Shown piece after piece: positions 1 through 10,540 of a stretch of DNA of 64,000 bases. The translations under genes and the position numbers were made by a program. Position 1 is the stretch's first letter; the number at the start of each line of letters is the position of its first letter. The notes below the pieces were generated by a model, which worked only from the letters and a program-made list of their open reading frames with translations, searched no databases and was not told the origin of the DNA. The stretch comes from Prochlorococcus sp. AG-355-M18 (lineage in GTDB: Bacteria; Cyanobacteriota; Cyanobacteriia; PCC-6307; Cyanobiaceae): the NCBI GenBank assembly GCA_003280725.1, contig QCED01000001.1:61900-125899 (forward strand), written 5' to 3'.

Positions 1-247
1 TCATTTCCAATATTCCTGATTCCTTCATAGACTCTTCATCAGTACAATCTACGACTCTAGCTTCAATCGAAGGTTCCAATTGTCTCAAATCATCAATAGC
101 TTTTTCCGAATAATCTGCAGCTAAAACATCTACACCATTATTAATAAGTTCTCTACAAACTGCAGTTCCAAATCTGCCAACGCCGACAACTGCAAAAGTG
201 AGTGCTTCATTTTCTCTCTTTTGAGACCACTGCCACCAATCAGCCAT
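1..247 (-). CDS. ktrA: TrkA/KtrA-type K+ uptake regulatory subunit (partial, runs off window start)
   Basis: Minus-strand reading gives MADWWQWSQKRENEALTFAVVGVGRFGTAVCRELINNGVDVLAADYSEKA..., a TrkA-N Rossmann motif GVGRFG; adjacent to a KtrB-like gene. Confidence 0.85.
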   Translation of the reverse strand, partial: MADWWQWSQKRENEALTFAVVGVGRFGTAVCRELINNGVDVLAADYSEKAIDDLRQLEPSIEARVVDCTDEESMKESGILEM

Positions 248-265
248 AATTAAATTCAGTCAATC

Positions 266-1669
266 CTAAACATAGAGATCAGCTCTAGGATAGCCAATTC
301 TCTTTTGTCTATCTATTCTACTCTTATAGAGCGCTTGCCAAAGTGCACTTAACAGCAACAGGATCCCAAGTCTTCCCACAAACATACCCACAATAAGAAT
401 AAATTGGCCAAAATGATTTAATTTTACAGTTAAACCAATATCAAAACCAACAGTTGCAAATGCAGATATACAAGTAAAAAGAATTTCCAGAAATGTGAAC
501 GATTCTTTTTTAACAAACGTATTAGTTGTACTTAGCAACATTGCCATTAAAAGAACAAAAAGTAAAGATCCAACTGTAATTCCAACTGCCTTGAGAATAA
601 CTTTGTCTGAAATTACTCTATTGCTAATAATTACATCTTTCTGCCCTCTTAAAGTTGATCTAGTTGCAGCCATTAAAGCAATAAATGTAGTTGTTTTTAT
701 ACCTCCACCAGTACCTCCAGTACTTGCTCCAATAAACATCAGTGTCATTAATAATAAGAGGCCCGTATCTGAGATAGAGTTCAAAGAAATCGGAAAATTT
801 GTAAAGCCTGCAGTTCTTGCACTAACTGTTTCGAAGATAGATGACAATAACCTCTCAAACAAATTCAAATCATTAAAAAATTGACTATTTAGCAAAGATT
901 CAGTAATAAAGAATCCTAATGATCCAAATAATATTAGAGACAAACTTGTCCTAATAACTAGTCTAGAATGAAGACTCAATTTTTTATATGAAAGATTTTT
1001 TTTATTACTCCAAATATCATCTATAACCCTCCATCCCAGTCCACCCATGAAAATGAGAAAAATAAATACAGTATTAACCAAAAAATTTGTTCTATAGTCT
1101 TGAAGACTATTAGACCATAAAGAAAAACCTGCATTGTTATAGGCAGATATACTGTGAAAAATAGAGGACCAAAGTCTTTCCCAATTATTTTGAATATCTA
1201 CAAATCCAAAAGAATATAAAACAATAGCGCCTAAAGATATGATACAAGTTGCAGTTATAGCAATGCTTTGAAAAGTTCGGCCAATACCTCCAACTCCGAA
1301 TTCATCAAGAGTTTTTCCTTTATCTAATCTAGTTCTTAGTTTTGTCCCCTTTACAACGAAACCTTGTAGAAATGTGGTAATAGCCATTAATCCAAGACCA
1401 CCTGATAAAAGCATAAAAGCCAAGAAAACTTGGCCAAAGAAGTTCAAATCAACGCCAATATCTATTATAGTCAAGCCCGTAACGGTTATGGCAGAGGTAG
1501 ATGTAAAAAATGCTTCCCACAAACCAACCTTTGAAGATGAACATAAAGGGGAACTTAAAATTAAAGTTCCAAAGAAAATAATAAACAATCCTGTAACGAT
1601 AGTAAATTGAGGTACAGATAGTTTTCTGTAAGCATCCTTTAACCTGTAAACATTACTTGTGAATTTCAC
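266..1669 (-). CDS. ktrB: TrkH/KtrB family K+ transporter
   Basis: 467 aa multi-TM protein with TrkH-like selectivity segments (TSTSAITVTGLT, SAYNNAGFS, SARTAGF, SAFATVGFD). Confidence 0.9.
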   Translation of the reverse strand: MKFTSNVYRLKDAYRKLSVPQFTIVTGLFIIFFGTLILSSPLCSSSKVGLWEAFFTSTSAITVTGLTIIDIGVDLNFFGQVFLAFMLLSGGLGLMAITTFLQGFVVKGTKLRTRLDKGKTLDEFGVGGIGRTFQSIAITATCIISLGAIVLYSFGFVDIQNNWERLWSSIFHSISAYNNAGFSLWSNSLQDYRTNFLVNTVFIFLIFMGGLGWRVIDDIWSNKKNLSYKKLSLHSRLVIRTSLSLILFGSLGFFITESLLNSQFFNDLNLFERLLSSIFETVSARTAGFTNFPISLNSISDTGLLLLMTLMFIGASTGGTGGGIKTTTFIALMAATRSTLRGQKDVIISNRVISDKVILKAVGITVGSLLFVLLMAMLLSTTNTFVKKESFTFLEILFTCISAFATVGFDIGLTVKLNHFGQFILIVGMFVGRLGILLLLSALWQALYKSRIDRQKRIGYPRADLYV

Positions 1670-1673
1670 GATA

Positions 1674-3482
1674 TTACCCGTAATTTAAAATTATCAATGC
1701 TGGCACAGTAAATGACATTATAAGTGTTAATCCTGCGCCGTATTTTGCTATATCAAAAAATCTATATCTTCCAGGACCATAAACCATTAAATTTGTTTGA
1801 TAACCCATTGGAGTCAAGAAAGATTGACTTGCACCAAATAAAACAAGCATTATTAAAGCGCTTGGTGAAATTTCTAAAACATTTGAGAATTCAATAGCAA
1901 CAGGCAAAATCAAAGCAACCGAAGCAGCATTACTTATAAATTGCGTAAGAATAACTGTAGATACAAAAATTACGACTAGTGCAAAATAAAGAGGCATTCC
2001 GTTAAGGGCAAAGTTTAGATTAACTGCAATTACATCTGCTAATCCAGTTATCTGCATAGCTACACTAAAACACGATAAAGATCCCAGCAATAAAATAACG
2101 TCTAACCTAATTGATTTTTGTATCTCTGCAGGTCTTAAACATCCACAAGCAACCATTGCAATCACTGCCAAAAGAACTGAACCTACTAATGGAATATTAG
2201 AAACCGAAGGCAAAACCACCATTCCTATTGCAATTGCAATCGATATAGGTTTTTTTATCAAAAAAGGTAAGTCATCTTCGAATTGATCTAAAATAAGTAA
2301 ATCATTACTAGCTTGCAAACCTCTTATTGAATCTAGCGGTGCTTGCAATAATAAAACATCTCCAGCCCTTAAAACAGCTTGGCCTAATCTCTCCTGAACA
2401 GTTTGCTGGCCTCTTCTTAATGCTAAAACTGTTGCATTATGACGCTGCCTAAATCTTAATTCTCTCAAACTTGCACCGGCTAAAGTTGAACCAGCTGGTA
2501 ACAAGGCTTCAAAGGTCTTAGTACCTTCATCATCTGAGAAAACATTAGCCCCATCAAATGATGTTTTGTTTTCTCCTAACAGAATAGTATGTTCCTGCTG
2601 TAGCCTAAATAAGTCTGCCCTTGTAACGCGGATTATTAATCTATCATTCGGTTCAATCTTTCTATCAGCCAAAGGAGGAAGAATAACTTTTCCATTTCGT
2701 TGCAATTCCAGAACATCAACGTCAAATCGTCTTTGCAATCTACTATTTCTGACAGATTGTCCAACTAATTCTGAAGTAGAGGGAATAGTAACTTCAGTAA
2801 AATATATATTCATATCACCATTTTTAATAAACTCCTTATCTCTCCCTCTATCTGGTAAAAGCATGTCAGACACAAGAATCATATAGGTTGTACCTATCAG
2901 CCATACAGGAATTCCAATTGAAGTCAAACTAAATAATTCCAAACCTCCGTAACCTAATTGTTGACTTATATCACTTACAAGAAGATTTACTGAGCTACCT
3001 AATAATGTCAGAGTTCCACCGAGTAAAGTAGCAAAAGAAAGAGGTAATAAAACTTTTGATGGTGATATATTTCTTCGCTCGCACCAACTTTCAATTAAAG
3101 GTAACAAAGATGCTACTACTGGAGTATTAGGTACAATTCCAGATATTGGAGCAATCAAAAAAGCTATTAAAGTAATTAATTTCCTTGGAGTTCGAATACT
3201 TTGAGAAGAAATCAATTCTCTTACTCTGTCTAAGGCACCACTTTTAAATAATGCTGAGGAAACTGCAAATAAACCCATAAGGGTAATTAAAGAAGGGCTA
3301 CCAAATCCAGCTAAAGCTTTTTCAGGAGAAAGAACCCCAGTAGATATAAATATTCCGACACATAACAAACCAGTCAATTCAGGTGCAATAGTATTTCTAA
3401 TAAACAATATTATTGACATTATTAAAACAACTACCGTTATAAACGCATCAAAATTATTACTAACTACTGCAATTAAATTCAT
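1674..3482 (-). CDS. SLC13/DASS-type permease with central TrkA-C (RCK-C) domains
   Basis: 602 aa; hydrophobic halves flanking two RCK-C-like segments (LVGQSVRNSRLQRRFDVDVLELQRNGK; LAGASLRELRFRQRHNATVLALRRG). Confidence 0.85.
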   Translation of the reverse strand: MNLIAVVSNNFDAFITVVVLIMSIILFIRNTIAPELTGLLCVGIFISTGVLSPEKALAGFGSPSLITLMGLFAVSSALFKSGALDRVRELISSQSIRTPRKLITLIAFLIAPISGIVPNTPVVASLLPLIESWCERRNISPSKVLLPLSFATLLGGTLTLLGSSVNLLVSDISQQLGYGGLELFSLTSIGIPVWLIGTTYMILVSDMLLPDRGRDKEFIKNGDMNIYFTEVTIPSTSELVGQSVRNSRLQRRFDVDVLELQRNGKVILPPLADRKIEPNDRLIIRVTRADLFRLQQEHTILLGENKTSFDGANVFSDDEGTKTFEALLPAGSTLAGASLRELRFRQRHNATVLALRRGQQTVQERLGQAVLRAGDVLLLQAPLDSIRGLQASNDLLILDQFEDDLPFLIKKPISIAIAIGMVVLPSVSNIPLVGSVLLAVIAMVACGCLRPAEIQKSIRLDVILLLGSLSCFSVAMQITGLADVIAVNLNFALNGMPLYFALVVIFVSTVILTQFISNAASVALILPVAIEFSNVLEISPSALIMLVLFGASQSFLTPMGYQTNLMVYGPGRYRFFDIAKYGAGLTLIMSFTVPALIILNYG

Positions 3483-3531
3483 ACAAAACTTATTTAACTC
3501 AATATACCCAAAAACAATATTTCAAAAAAGT

Positions 3532-4725
3532 TTAATTCGAATAATCTTTTTTAAGAAACTTTTTAAAAATAGATTTTTTTTGGAATATCCATGAAGATGC
3601 AGATTTTAAGCTTTCTGTAATATCAGGCAACTTGGAAGCATATATAAGTCTTCTTGCCTCAAAAGCCAATTTCCCAGATAAAGTAACCCCAAGCCCAGAA
3701 ATTGAAGCTTCGCCTATTCCTAAGCTAATCATTTCACCGTTGTCTTGAAATTCAAAGGGTAAAGGATCTTTTCCTTGAATTAAAAGTTCTAAATTATTAG
3801 CAAGATGATTTCCTTCCTGCATAGCGACCTGAGCAGTTATAGGTAAATCTTCCATTCCTTCAATAACTGAAATATCACCAATAGCAAAACAGTTTTTATA
3901 GTTTTCTATTTGCAAATTATTATTAACTAAAATTCGTCCAAATTTTTTTGTTATTTGATCAGTTTCTAAGTAAGACAAATTAGGTTTAACACCTGCTGTC
4001 CAAATAACAATATCTTTATCATAGGAAGTTATTCCAACCTCACTAGAAATAGTAATTTTAGTTTCTGAGACTTCTTTAACTGTGGAATTTAAAAGAACTT
4101 TGATTTTTCTTTTGTCTAATGCCTTCTCTGCTTGTTCTCTATTAAAAATTTTGTTTTTATTTAGGATTTCGTTTGATTTTTCTATTACATTAATTTCAAA
4201 TTGGTCTCTAAATATATCTTTAATTTTGCATGCCAACTCGATACCAGAGGGACCACCCCCAACTATAAATAATTTTTTATGCAACGAAGTATCTTGTGAT
4301 TGTTTTAAAAAAGAATTTAATTTATTTAAATCGTGAACATCATTAAAAAAATAACAATTTTCATCTACACCTTTTATAAAAAAACTATTTGGTATAGATC
4401 CTGTACAGATGACGAGATATTGATAACTTAATTTTAATTCATCACTAAATTCAAGAATATTTTCTTTGAAGGAAATCTTGGTTAAACAATTTCTTAAAAA
4501 AGTAATACCCGCATCAGAAAAAATATTTGCAAATTTTGGGGTGGCTTCCCAACTTCTTATCTCTTCACTTAAAACTTCGTACATTAAAGGTTTAAATATA
4601 AAGTTAGTTTCAGAATCAACCACAAGAATCGGTAAAGAAGGATTAAGATTCTTTAAATTCAAAGCAAATGTCATACCTGCAAAACCCGCTCCAACTATTA
4701 CTATTGGTTTTTGTAATGATTTCAT
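3532..4725 (-). CDS. Type II NADH dehydrogenase (NDH-2)-like FAD oxidoreductase
   Basis: 397 aa, IVIVGAGFAGMTFAL and FIVGGGPSGIELA dinucleotide-binding motifs, VIWTAGVKPN, CFAIGD. Confidence 0.88.
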   Translation of the reverse strand: MKSLQKPIVIVGAGFAGMTFALNLKNLNPSLPILVVDSETNFIFKPLMYEVLSEEIRSWEATPKFANIFSDAGITFLRNCLTKISFKENILEFSDELKLSYQYLVICTGSIPNSFFIKGVDENCYFFNDVHDLNKLNSFLKQSQDTSLHKKLFIVGGGPSGIELACKIKDIFRDQFEINVIEKSNEILNKNKIFNREQAEKALDKRKIKVLLNSTVKEVSETKITISSEVGITSYDKDIVIWTAGVKPNLSYLETDQITKKFGRILVNNNLQIENYKNCFAIGDISVIEGMEDLPITAQVAMQEGNHLANNLELLIQGKDPLPFEFQDNGEMISLGIGEASISGLGVTLSGKLAFEARRLIYASKLPDITESLKSASSWIFQKKSIFKKFLKKDYSN

Positions 4726-4820
4726 TAGAGAAATATTGTTATGCGTAAATGTATTATTAAACTATACGAATAATTTTTAAATTGAGCGAAATAAAATTAA
4801 ACTCATAATCAAACTGAAGA

Positions 4821-5543
4821 ATGATTGAAAAAATTCACAAAGATATCAAAACTAACTTGAGGAAATATAATCAAGATCTTGTAGATATGAAGCCTCAAGA
4901 AATGCTTACATGGGGTTATGAAAAGTTTGATAAACAATTTGCTATTACAACAAGTTTTGGTATACAGTCATCAGTCCTTTTAAATATGATCAGCAAATTA
5001 TCTCTACAAAAAAAAATCAAAATATTTTGGATAGATACAGGTTACCTTCCCCAAGAAACATACAATTACGCTGAAAAGCTTATTGATAGTTTATCCTTAG
5101 AAGTTGAAGTTCTGCAAAGTGAATTATCTCCAGCAAGAATGGAGGCCAAATACGGAAAACTTTGGGAAACAAAAAAAGAGAGTGATTTAGATAAGTATCA
5201 TGAATTGAGAAAGATAAAACCTTTAGAAAATGGTCTAGAAAAATATGATATTTCCTGCTGGGCAAGCGGTGTTAGATCAAGTCAAACAGAAAATAGAAAC
5301 AAAATGAAATTCATAGACATAATTCGTCAAAGGCTCTCTTTAAGACCTTTATTAAATTGGACAAATAAAGATATTTTTTATTATATGGAAGAGAATAATT
5401 TACCTGCCCATCCACTTTTTATCAAAGGTTATTCTTCTGTAGGAGATTGGCATTCAAGTAGTCCCGATGGTATGGAAACAAAAGGCAGAGATACAAGATT
5501 TGGAGGAATTAAACAAGAATGTGGAATTCACACTAATAATTAA
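4821..5543 (+). CDS. cysH: Phosphoadenosine phosphosulfate reductase
   Basis: 240 aa with IDTGYLPQETY, GVRSSQTENR and C-terminal ECGIH motif. Confidence 0.92.
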   Translation: MIEKIHKDIKTNLRKYNQDLVDMKPQEMLTWGYEKFDKQFAITTSFGIQSSVLLNMISKLSLQKKIKIFWIDTGYLPQETYNYAEKLIDSLSLEVEVLQSELSPARMEAKYGKLWETKKESDLDKYHELRKIKPLENGLEKYDISCWASGVRSSQTENRNKMKFIDIIRQRLSLRPLLNWTNKDIFYYMEENNLPAHPLFIKGYSSVGDWHSSSPDGMETKGRDTRFGGIKQECGIHTNN

Positions 5544-5558
5544 ATTGATCATAGAACA

Positions 5559-6248
5559 ATGGTCTCAGAAATAAATTTTTTATTTGTAGGCAATAGTAGG
5601 CATCATTGGGCTCAATATTCTAAAAATCAATCTAAATTCTTCCATACCAAAAAAGAGCAAAAAGTACCCGAAAATATAGATCTTGATCAATTAATTTGGG
5701 CTTCTGTAGGAAAACTTCCAAATTTTTTGCTGAGAAAAGAAAATGAAATACAAACTAAAGATATCCAATTATCAAATCTTCCTGATTATTTTGGGGTTGA
5801 TAGAGCTCTTGCCTGTATTGCAGCTCTTAAAATTATTGAAAACCCTTTCAAAAAAGATTTGCTAATTGCAGATTTTGGAACAATATTATCAATAACAAAA
5901 TTAAATTCAAATGGATCTATTATTGGAGGTCAACTTCTTCCAGGTTTTCTAACACAATTAAAATCAATGGAACAAAATACAAAAAATCTTAAAGCTCCCA
6001 AAAAATATGATATTCCTATCAAAGATTTTTTAATTAATACAGAAGAAGCAATCTTAAAAGGAATAATCAACTCTCTTACTGGCGTGATTAATAGTTTATT
6101 TAATCCCGAAAAGGATATTTTAATAATTTGTGGGGGAGACTCTCAATTAATCACAAAATCTCTAAAAATTAAAAAAGAAAATATTATCAATGCTCCTAAT
6201 TTAGTTATGGAGGGGATGATTATTCACCACCTGTCCATAAAAAATTAG
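5559..6248 (+). CDS. coaX: Type III pantothenate kinase
   Basis: 229 aa; GNSRHHWA, GVDRALA, ADFGTILSITKL, GGQLLPG motifs. Confidence 0.85.
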   Translation: MVSEINFLFVGNSRHHWAQYSKNQSKFFHTKKEQKVPENIDLDQLIWASVGKLPNFLLRKENEIQTKDIQLSNLPDYFGVDRALACIAALKIIENPFKKDLLIADFGTILSITKLNSNGSIIGGQLLPGFLTQLKSMEQNTKNLKAPKKYDIPIKDFLINTEEAILKGIINSLTGVINSLFNPEKDILIICGGDSQLITKSLKIKKENIINAPNLVMEGMIIHHLSIKN

Positions 6249-6712
6249 CTTAACCCAAGGTCTGCAATTATATGATCAGCCATTATTGCTGCTTTTACCT
6301 TTAAGTAAATTTTTTCGATGTTACCTTCAGTATCAATTAAAAAAGTATTTCTCATCATTCCCATATATTCTTTTCCCATAAATTTTTTCAGTCCATAGCT
6401 ATCGTAATCAGAAGAAACTTTGAAAGGTTCAGGATCAGTTAAAAGAATAAAAGGTAAATTAAATTTTTCTATAAACTTCTGATGAGAGGATGCATTATCT
6501 TTACTAATACCTAGCACAACAATATTATTTTTTTGGAGTAAATCCCAATTCTCTTTAAAATTACATGCTTCTTTAGTACATCCTGGAGTATTATCTTTTG
6601 GATAAAAATATAGTATTATTTTTTTACCTTTAAAATCACTAAGAGAAACTTCTTTCTCAAAAGAATCTTTTAATTTAAATTCTGGTGCTTTGTCGCCAAC
6701 CTTAAGAGCCAT
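6245..6712 (-). CDS. bcp: Peroxiredoxin, BCP/PrxQ family
   Basis: MALKVGDKAPEFKLKD..., FYPKDNTPGCTKEACNF; internal ATG at 6712 preferred over the longer ORF start at 6748. Confidence 0.92.
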   Translation of the reverse strand: MALKVGDKAPEFKLKDSFEKEVSLSDFKGKKIILYFYPKDNTPGCTKEACNFKENWDLLQKNNIVVLGISKDNASSHQKFIEKFNLPFILLTDPEPFKVSSDYDSYGLKKFMGKEYMGMMRNTFLIDTEGNIEKIYLKVKAAIMADHIIADLGLS

Positions 6713-7368
6713 TGAAATTATTAAATGAGTATGAATATAAAATACCAAAAATTTGGTTTTATGAGATTAAAGGTGTGCAAGATGTCGCAACTATAGAAGA
6801 AATTAAAACTGCAAAAAACTTAACAAATTCAAGATCAAAGATTTTCTTAGAAACAAGAGCTTATTTGCGCCAATCACTTTCAACACTTTTTGATTTAGAC
6901 CCCCTAGAAATTCCAATTAATGCTCAACCTGGAGAACCTCCAATTTTACCCTCTGGGATGGGAAATATCAGTTTAAGTCATTGTAAAGATGCCATTACTA
7001 TAGTCTGGCATAAAGACAAAATAGGAGTTGATATTGAGAGAACAGATAGAGATTTTAACCATATAAAATTTGCAAAAAAATATTTTTTTCATACCAATAA
7101 ATCAAATCATAATAATTATTTAACAAAAAATATGATATTAAATCAATGGTGTGCTGTTGAAGCAGCTATAAAATGGGATCATGGAAAAATAGCTAAAGAC
7201 ATTAAATATTGGGAATTTTTTGAAAAGCCTAAAGAGTTAATTCATAAGAAGAAAAATATACATTTAAATTATTCACAGGTTAACTTCCATAATTGGACTA
7301 TCGCTTTAGCCTACGCAGAAAGAACTTCTTTTAATCCTGAGATTATTTGTTGTTCGAAAAATTTTTAA
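6712..7368 (+). CDS. 4'-phosphopantetheinyl transferase (Sfp/HetI type)
   Basis: 218 aa with ISLSHCKD, KIGVDIERTDR and WCAVEAAIKW motifs. Confidence 0.88.
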   Translation: MKLLNEYEYKIPKIWFYEIKGVQDVATIEEIKTAKNLTNSRSKIFLETRAYLRQSLSTLFDLDPLEIPINAQPGEPPILPSGMGNISLSHCKDAITIVWHKDKIGVDIERTDRDFNHIKFAKKYFFHTNKSNHNNYLTKNMILNQWCAVEAAIKWDHGKIAKDIKYWEFFEKPKELIHKKKNIHLNYSQVNFHNWTIALAYAERTSFNPEIICCSKNF

Positions 7369-8654
7369 TTTTCTTTTCTTCTAAGCAGTTCTTCATATTG
7401 AGTTTTTTCCCATCCATTATTATTTGGTTCCCATATTTTTAAACCTCTTAAAGATTTAGGAAGATATTCTTGTACGACCCAATTACCTGGATAATTATGA
7501 GGATTTACATAACTATTAGAATTATTTTTTAAATGAAGTGGAACATCAAAAGCATTGGTAGATTTGATTGTTTCAATTGCTTTAAAAATACTTTTCGTAC
7601 TATTACTTTTGGGAGAAATAGCTAAATATAAAGAAGCCTGCGTTAAAAAATATAATCCTTCTGGAAAACCAACTCTATCAAAAGCATCACAACAGGATTG
7701 TACAACTACTATGGCATTAGGATCAGCTATTCCAATATCTTCACTGGCAGATATAAGTAGTCTTCTAAAAATAAAATTAGGATCCTCACCAGCCTCCAGC
7801 ATATTCGCAAGCCAGAATAAAGTTGCATCTGGATCAGAACCTCTTATGGATTTAATAAAGGCACTTATTACATCGTAGTGATTTTGACCATTTTTATCGT
7901 AAACAATATTTTTCTTTTGTAGTGCATCCTCTGCTATTGAAAGATTAATGTTGATTTCTTTAGCATCATTTTCAGCAGTTGTCTCTATCGCCATCTCTAA
8001 CGCATTGATTAATGTCCTTGCATCTCCGCCAGAAAATTTAATTAAATGACTTATAGCATCTTGAGTTAAATAAACCTTTTTTGAATCTTTTTGTTTTGAA
8101 TAGTGAGTAATGACTTTTTGTATTATTTTCTGCAAATCATTTTCTGACAAAGGAAGTAATGTGAAAATACGAGACCTGCTAACAAGCGCTTTATTAACAG
8201 CAAAGAAAGGGTTTTCAGTTGTAGCACCAATAAAAGTTATAGTTCCATTTTCTATTGAAGGTAATAAAGCATCTTGCTGAACTGATGTGAATCTATGAAC
8301 CTCATCGATAAATAAAATAGTTTTTCTTTTTGAATTTATTAATCTATCTTTTGCATTAGCGATTTCATTTCTTAATTCTTTAACACTTGATAATACTGCA
8401 TTTAACTTAATTAATTTTGACCGCGTATTAAAAGAAATAATTTCAATTAGAGTAGTTTTGCCAACACCCGGAGGGCCAGAAAAAATAAAATTACTTATCT
8501 TATCGTTTAATATTGCACTTCTTAAGAGCGAATTCTCATTCAGGATTGGTTGTTGACCAAAAAAATCCTCCAAATTCTTTGGTCTTAATTTATCTGCCAA
8601 AGGTGCATTGTTTTCTATTTGAGAATAATTAGTAAATAAATTTTCTGAATGCAT
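7365..8654 (-). CDS. rarA: Replication-associated recombination AAA ATPase RarA/MgsA
   Basis: 429 aa; ADKLRPKNLEDFFGQ, GPPGVGKTTL, FIDEVHRF, GATTENPFFAVN. Confidence 0.92.
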   Translation of the reverse strand: MHSENLFTNYSQIENNAPLADKLRPKNLEDFFGQQPILNENSLLRSAILNDKISNFIFSGPPGVGKTTLIEIISFNTRSKLIKLNAVLSSVKELRNEIANAKDRLINSKRKTILFIDEVHRFTSVQQDALLPSIENGTITFIGATTENPFFAVNKALVSRSRIFTLLPLSENDLQKIIQKVITHYSKQKDSKKVYLTQDAISHLIKFSGGDARTLINALEMAIETTAENDAKEININLSIAEDALQKKNIVYDKNGQNHYDVISAFIKSIRGSDPDATLFWLANMLEAGEDPNFIFRRLLISASEDIGIADPNAIVVVQSCCDAFDRVGFPEGLYFLTQASLYLAISPKSNSTKSIFKAIETIKSTNAFDVPLHLKNNSNSYVNPHNYPGNWVVQEYLPKSLRGLKIWEPNNNGWEKTQYEELLRRKEN

Positions 8655-8687
8655 TTAAATAAAATCAAAAAATCATTACTTTCAATT

Positions 8688-10325
8688 CTATGTAATTACT
8701 GTAGGAGTTTCCATTTGAGTAAGTTTTGAAATGTTCAATAAAGCATCTAAATCATCTATTAAAGGTTTCAAAGCGATTTGAGGATTTAACAAAAGATTCT
8801 GTTGAGGATCGAAAAACTTCTCAAAGTAAAGTCTTAATGTTGCACCCTTAGTTCCAGTTCCAGAAAGGCGCACAATTACTCGAGAATTATCATCAAGGAT
8901 CAATCTTAAACCTTGATTTTCACTTATGGAATTATCAACGGGATCTAAATATGAAAAGTTATCTGCAACTTTAACTAAATGGCCAGCAAAACTATTTCCT
9001 TTTAAATTTTCGAGCATAGAAGTTAGATTACCAAAGATTTGATAAGCAATATTTGAGGGAATTGCCTCATAATCATGTCTTGAATAATAATTCCTACCAA
9101 ATTGTTTCCAATGATTCTCCATCAAATCACTTACCGAACATTCTTTCTCAGCTAAAACTTGTAACCAATACAAAACTGCCCATAGTCCATCTTTTTCTCT
9201 GACATGATTACTACCTGTTCCGAAACTTTCTTCTCCACATAAAGTAATTAAATTAGAATCTAAAAGATTTCCAAAAAACTTCCAGCCGGTAGGTGTCTCG
9301 AAACAAGGAATATTTAATGCTCGAGCGACATTATCAACCGCTGAGCTGGTTGGCATGGATCGTGCCACACCTGTAATACCATCTTTATAACCAGGGACGC
9401 ATTTTGTGTTAGCAGTGATAACTGCAAGACTATCACTAGGATTTACAAAACATCCACTTCCTAAAATCATATTTCTATCTCCATCTCCATCGCATGCAGC
9501 ACCAAAACTATAAGATTTTTTATTTAATAACAAATCAGCCAAGTGGGATGCGTAAGTAAGATTAGGATCAGGATGTAAACCTCCAAAATCTTTTAACGGG
9601 TTACCATTCATGACACAATCTGGTGCAAGACTCATTTTTTCAACAAAAATATTTTTTGCATATGGGCCTGTAACCGCATTCATTGCATCAAAGATTAAAG
9701 AGAAGTCTTTTTTTAAAAAATCACTAATTTGATCAAAGTCAAAAATTTTCTCCATCAAATTAGAATAATCTGTTAATCCATCAATAATTGCTAAGGTAGT
9801 TTCGTCGTAATGATAAGTTCCATATTCACTAAAATCAGGTAATTGAATTTTACAAATTCTATAACTAGTTAGTAATTGTGAAGCCTTAAAAATCTTATTA
9901 GTAATTATCTCAGGAGCTGGGCCACCATTAGAGATATTCAATTTCACTCCAAAATCGCCATCAATCCCACCAGGATTATGGCTTGCAGAAAGAATAATTC
10001 CACCAATAGCGTTTTCTTTTCTAATTAAATGTGATGTCGCAGGTGTAGATAATAAACCGTATTTTGGAACAATAACCTTTTGAACTTTATGAGCAATGCA
10101 TATTTGGACAATTTTTTCTATTGCTTCAATATTGCCATATCTACCATCACCACCAACTACTAATGTTGAACCTTTTAAATCTCCTAATGATTGTAAGATT
10201 GCTTCAATAAAAACTTCTAGATAATGTTCTTCCTGAAATTTTAAAGTACTTTTTCTTAATCCAGAGGTACCTGGTTTTTGATCTAGAAAAGGAGAATTGA
10301 TATTAATTACACTCACTTGATTCAT
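8688..10325 (-). CDS. pgm: Phosphoglucomutase (alpha-D-phosphohexomutase family)
   Basis: 545 aa; KPGTSGLRK, LSASHNPGG, CDGDGDRNMILG, GEESFGTGSNHVREKDG. Confidence 0.95.
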   Translation of the reverse strand: MNQVSVININSPFLDQKPGTSGLRKSTLKFQEEHYLEVFIEAILQSLGDLKGSTLVVGGDGRYGNIEAIEKIVQICIAHKVQKVIVPKYGLLSTPATSHLIRKENAIGGIILSASHNPGGIDGDFGVKLNISNGGPAPEIITNKIFKASQLLTSYRICKIQLPDFSEYGTYHYDETTLAIIDGLTDYSNLMEKIFDFDQISDFLKKDFSLIFDAMNAVTGPYAKNIFVEKMSLAPDCVMNGNPLKDFGGLHPDPNLTYASHLADLLLNKKSYSFGAACDGDGDRNMILGSGCFVNPSDSLAVITANTKCVPGYKDGITGVARSMPTSSAVDNVARALNIPCFETPTGWKFFGNLLDSNLITLCGEESFGTGSNHVREKDGLWAVLYWLQVLAEKECSVSDLMENHWKQFGRNYYSRHDYEAIPSNIAYQIFGNLTSMLENLKGNSFAGHLVKVADNFSYLDPVDNSISENQGLRLILDDNSRVIVRLSGTGTKGATLRLYFEKFFDPQQNLLLNPQIALKPLIDDLDALLNISKLTQMETPTVIT

Positions 10326-10357
10326 ATTTTTAAGAAACTTCCAAAAATCTAACTAAA

Positions 10358-10528
10358 TTAATGAGGCATTTCGGAAGTTCTTAACATAGCGATAAACCAT
10401 AATGAAGAAATTAATAATGCACTAAGAATTCCATAGTTAACACCGAATTTAGAAATTGTAATTGGAACTATTAATGGAAAAGTTAATGCACCAAACAATG
10501 GAGTAAAAGCTACAATTTTTTTCAGCAT
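10358..10528 (-). CDS. Small membrane protein, 56 aa
   Basis: My reading: MLKKIVAFTPLFGALTFPLIVPITISKFGVNYGILSALLISSLWFIAMLRTSEMPH*; two hydrophobic stretches; below the ORF-track length cutoff. Confidence 0.6.
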   Translation of the reverse strand: MLKKIVAFTPLFGALTFPLIVPITISKFGVNYGILSALLISSLWFIAMLRTSEMPH

Positions 10529-10540
10529 TGATTTAATTTA

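Noticed and set aside
495-884. 129 aa plus-strand ORF
   Set aside because: Antisense to the strongly supported ktrB gene; no promoter or family evidence.
2566-2886. 106 aa plus-strand ORF
   Set aside because: Antisense to the SLC13/RCK permease.
7555-7878. 107 aa plus-strand ORF
   Set aside because: Antisense to rarA, which has full family motifs.
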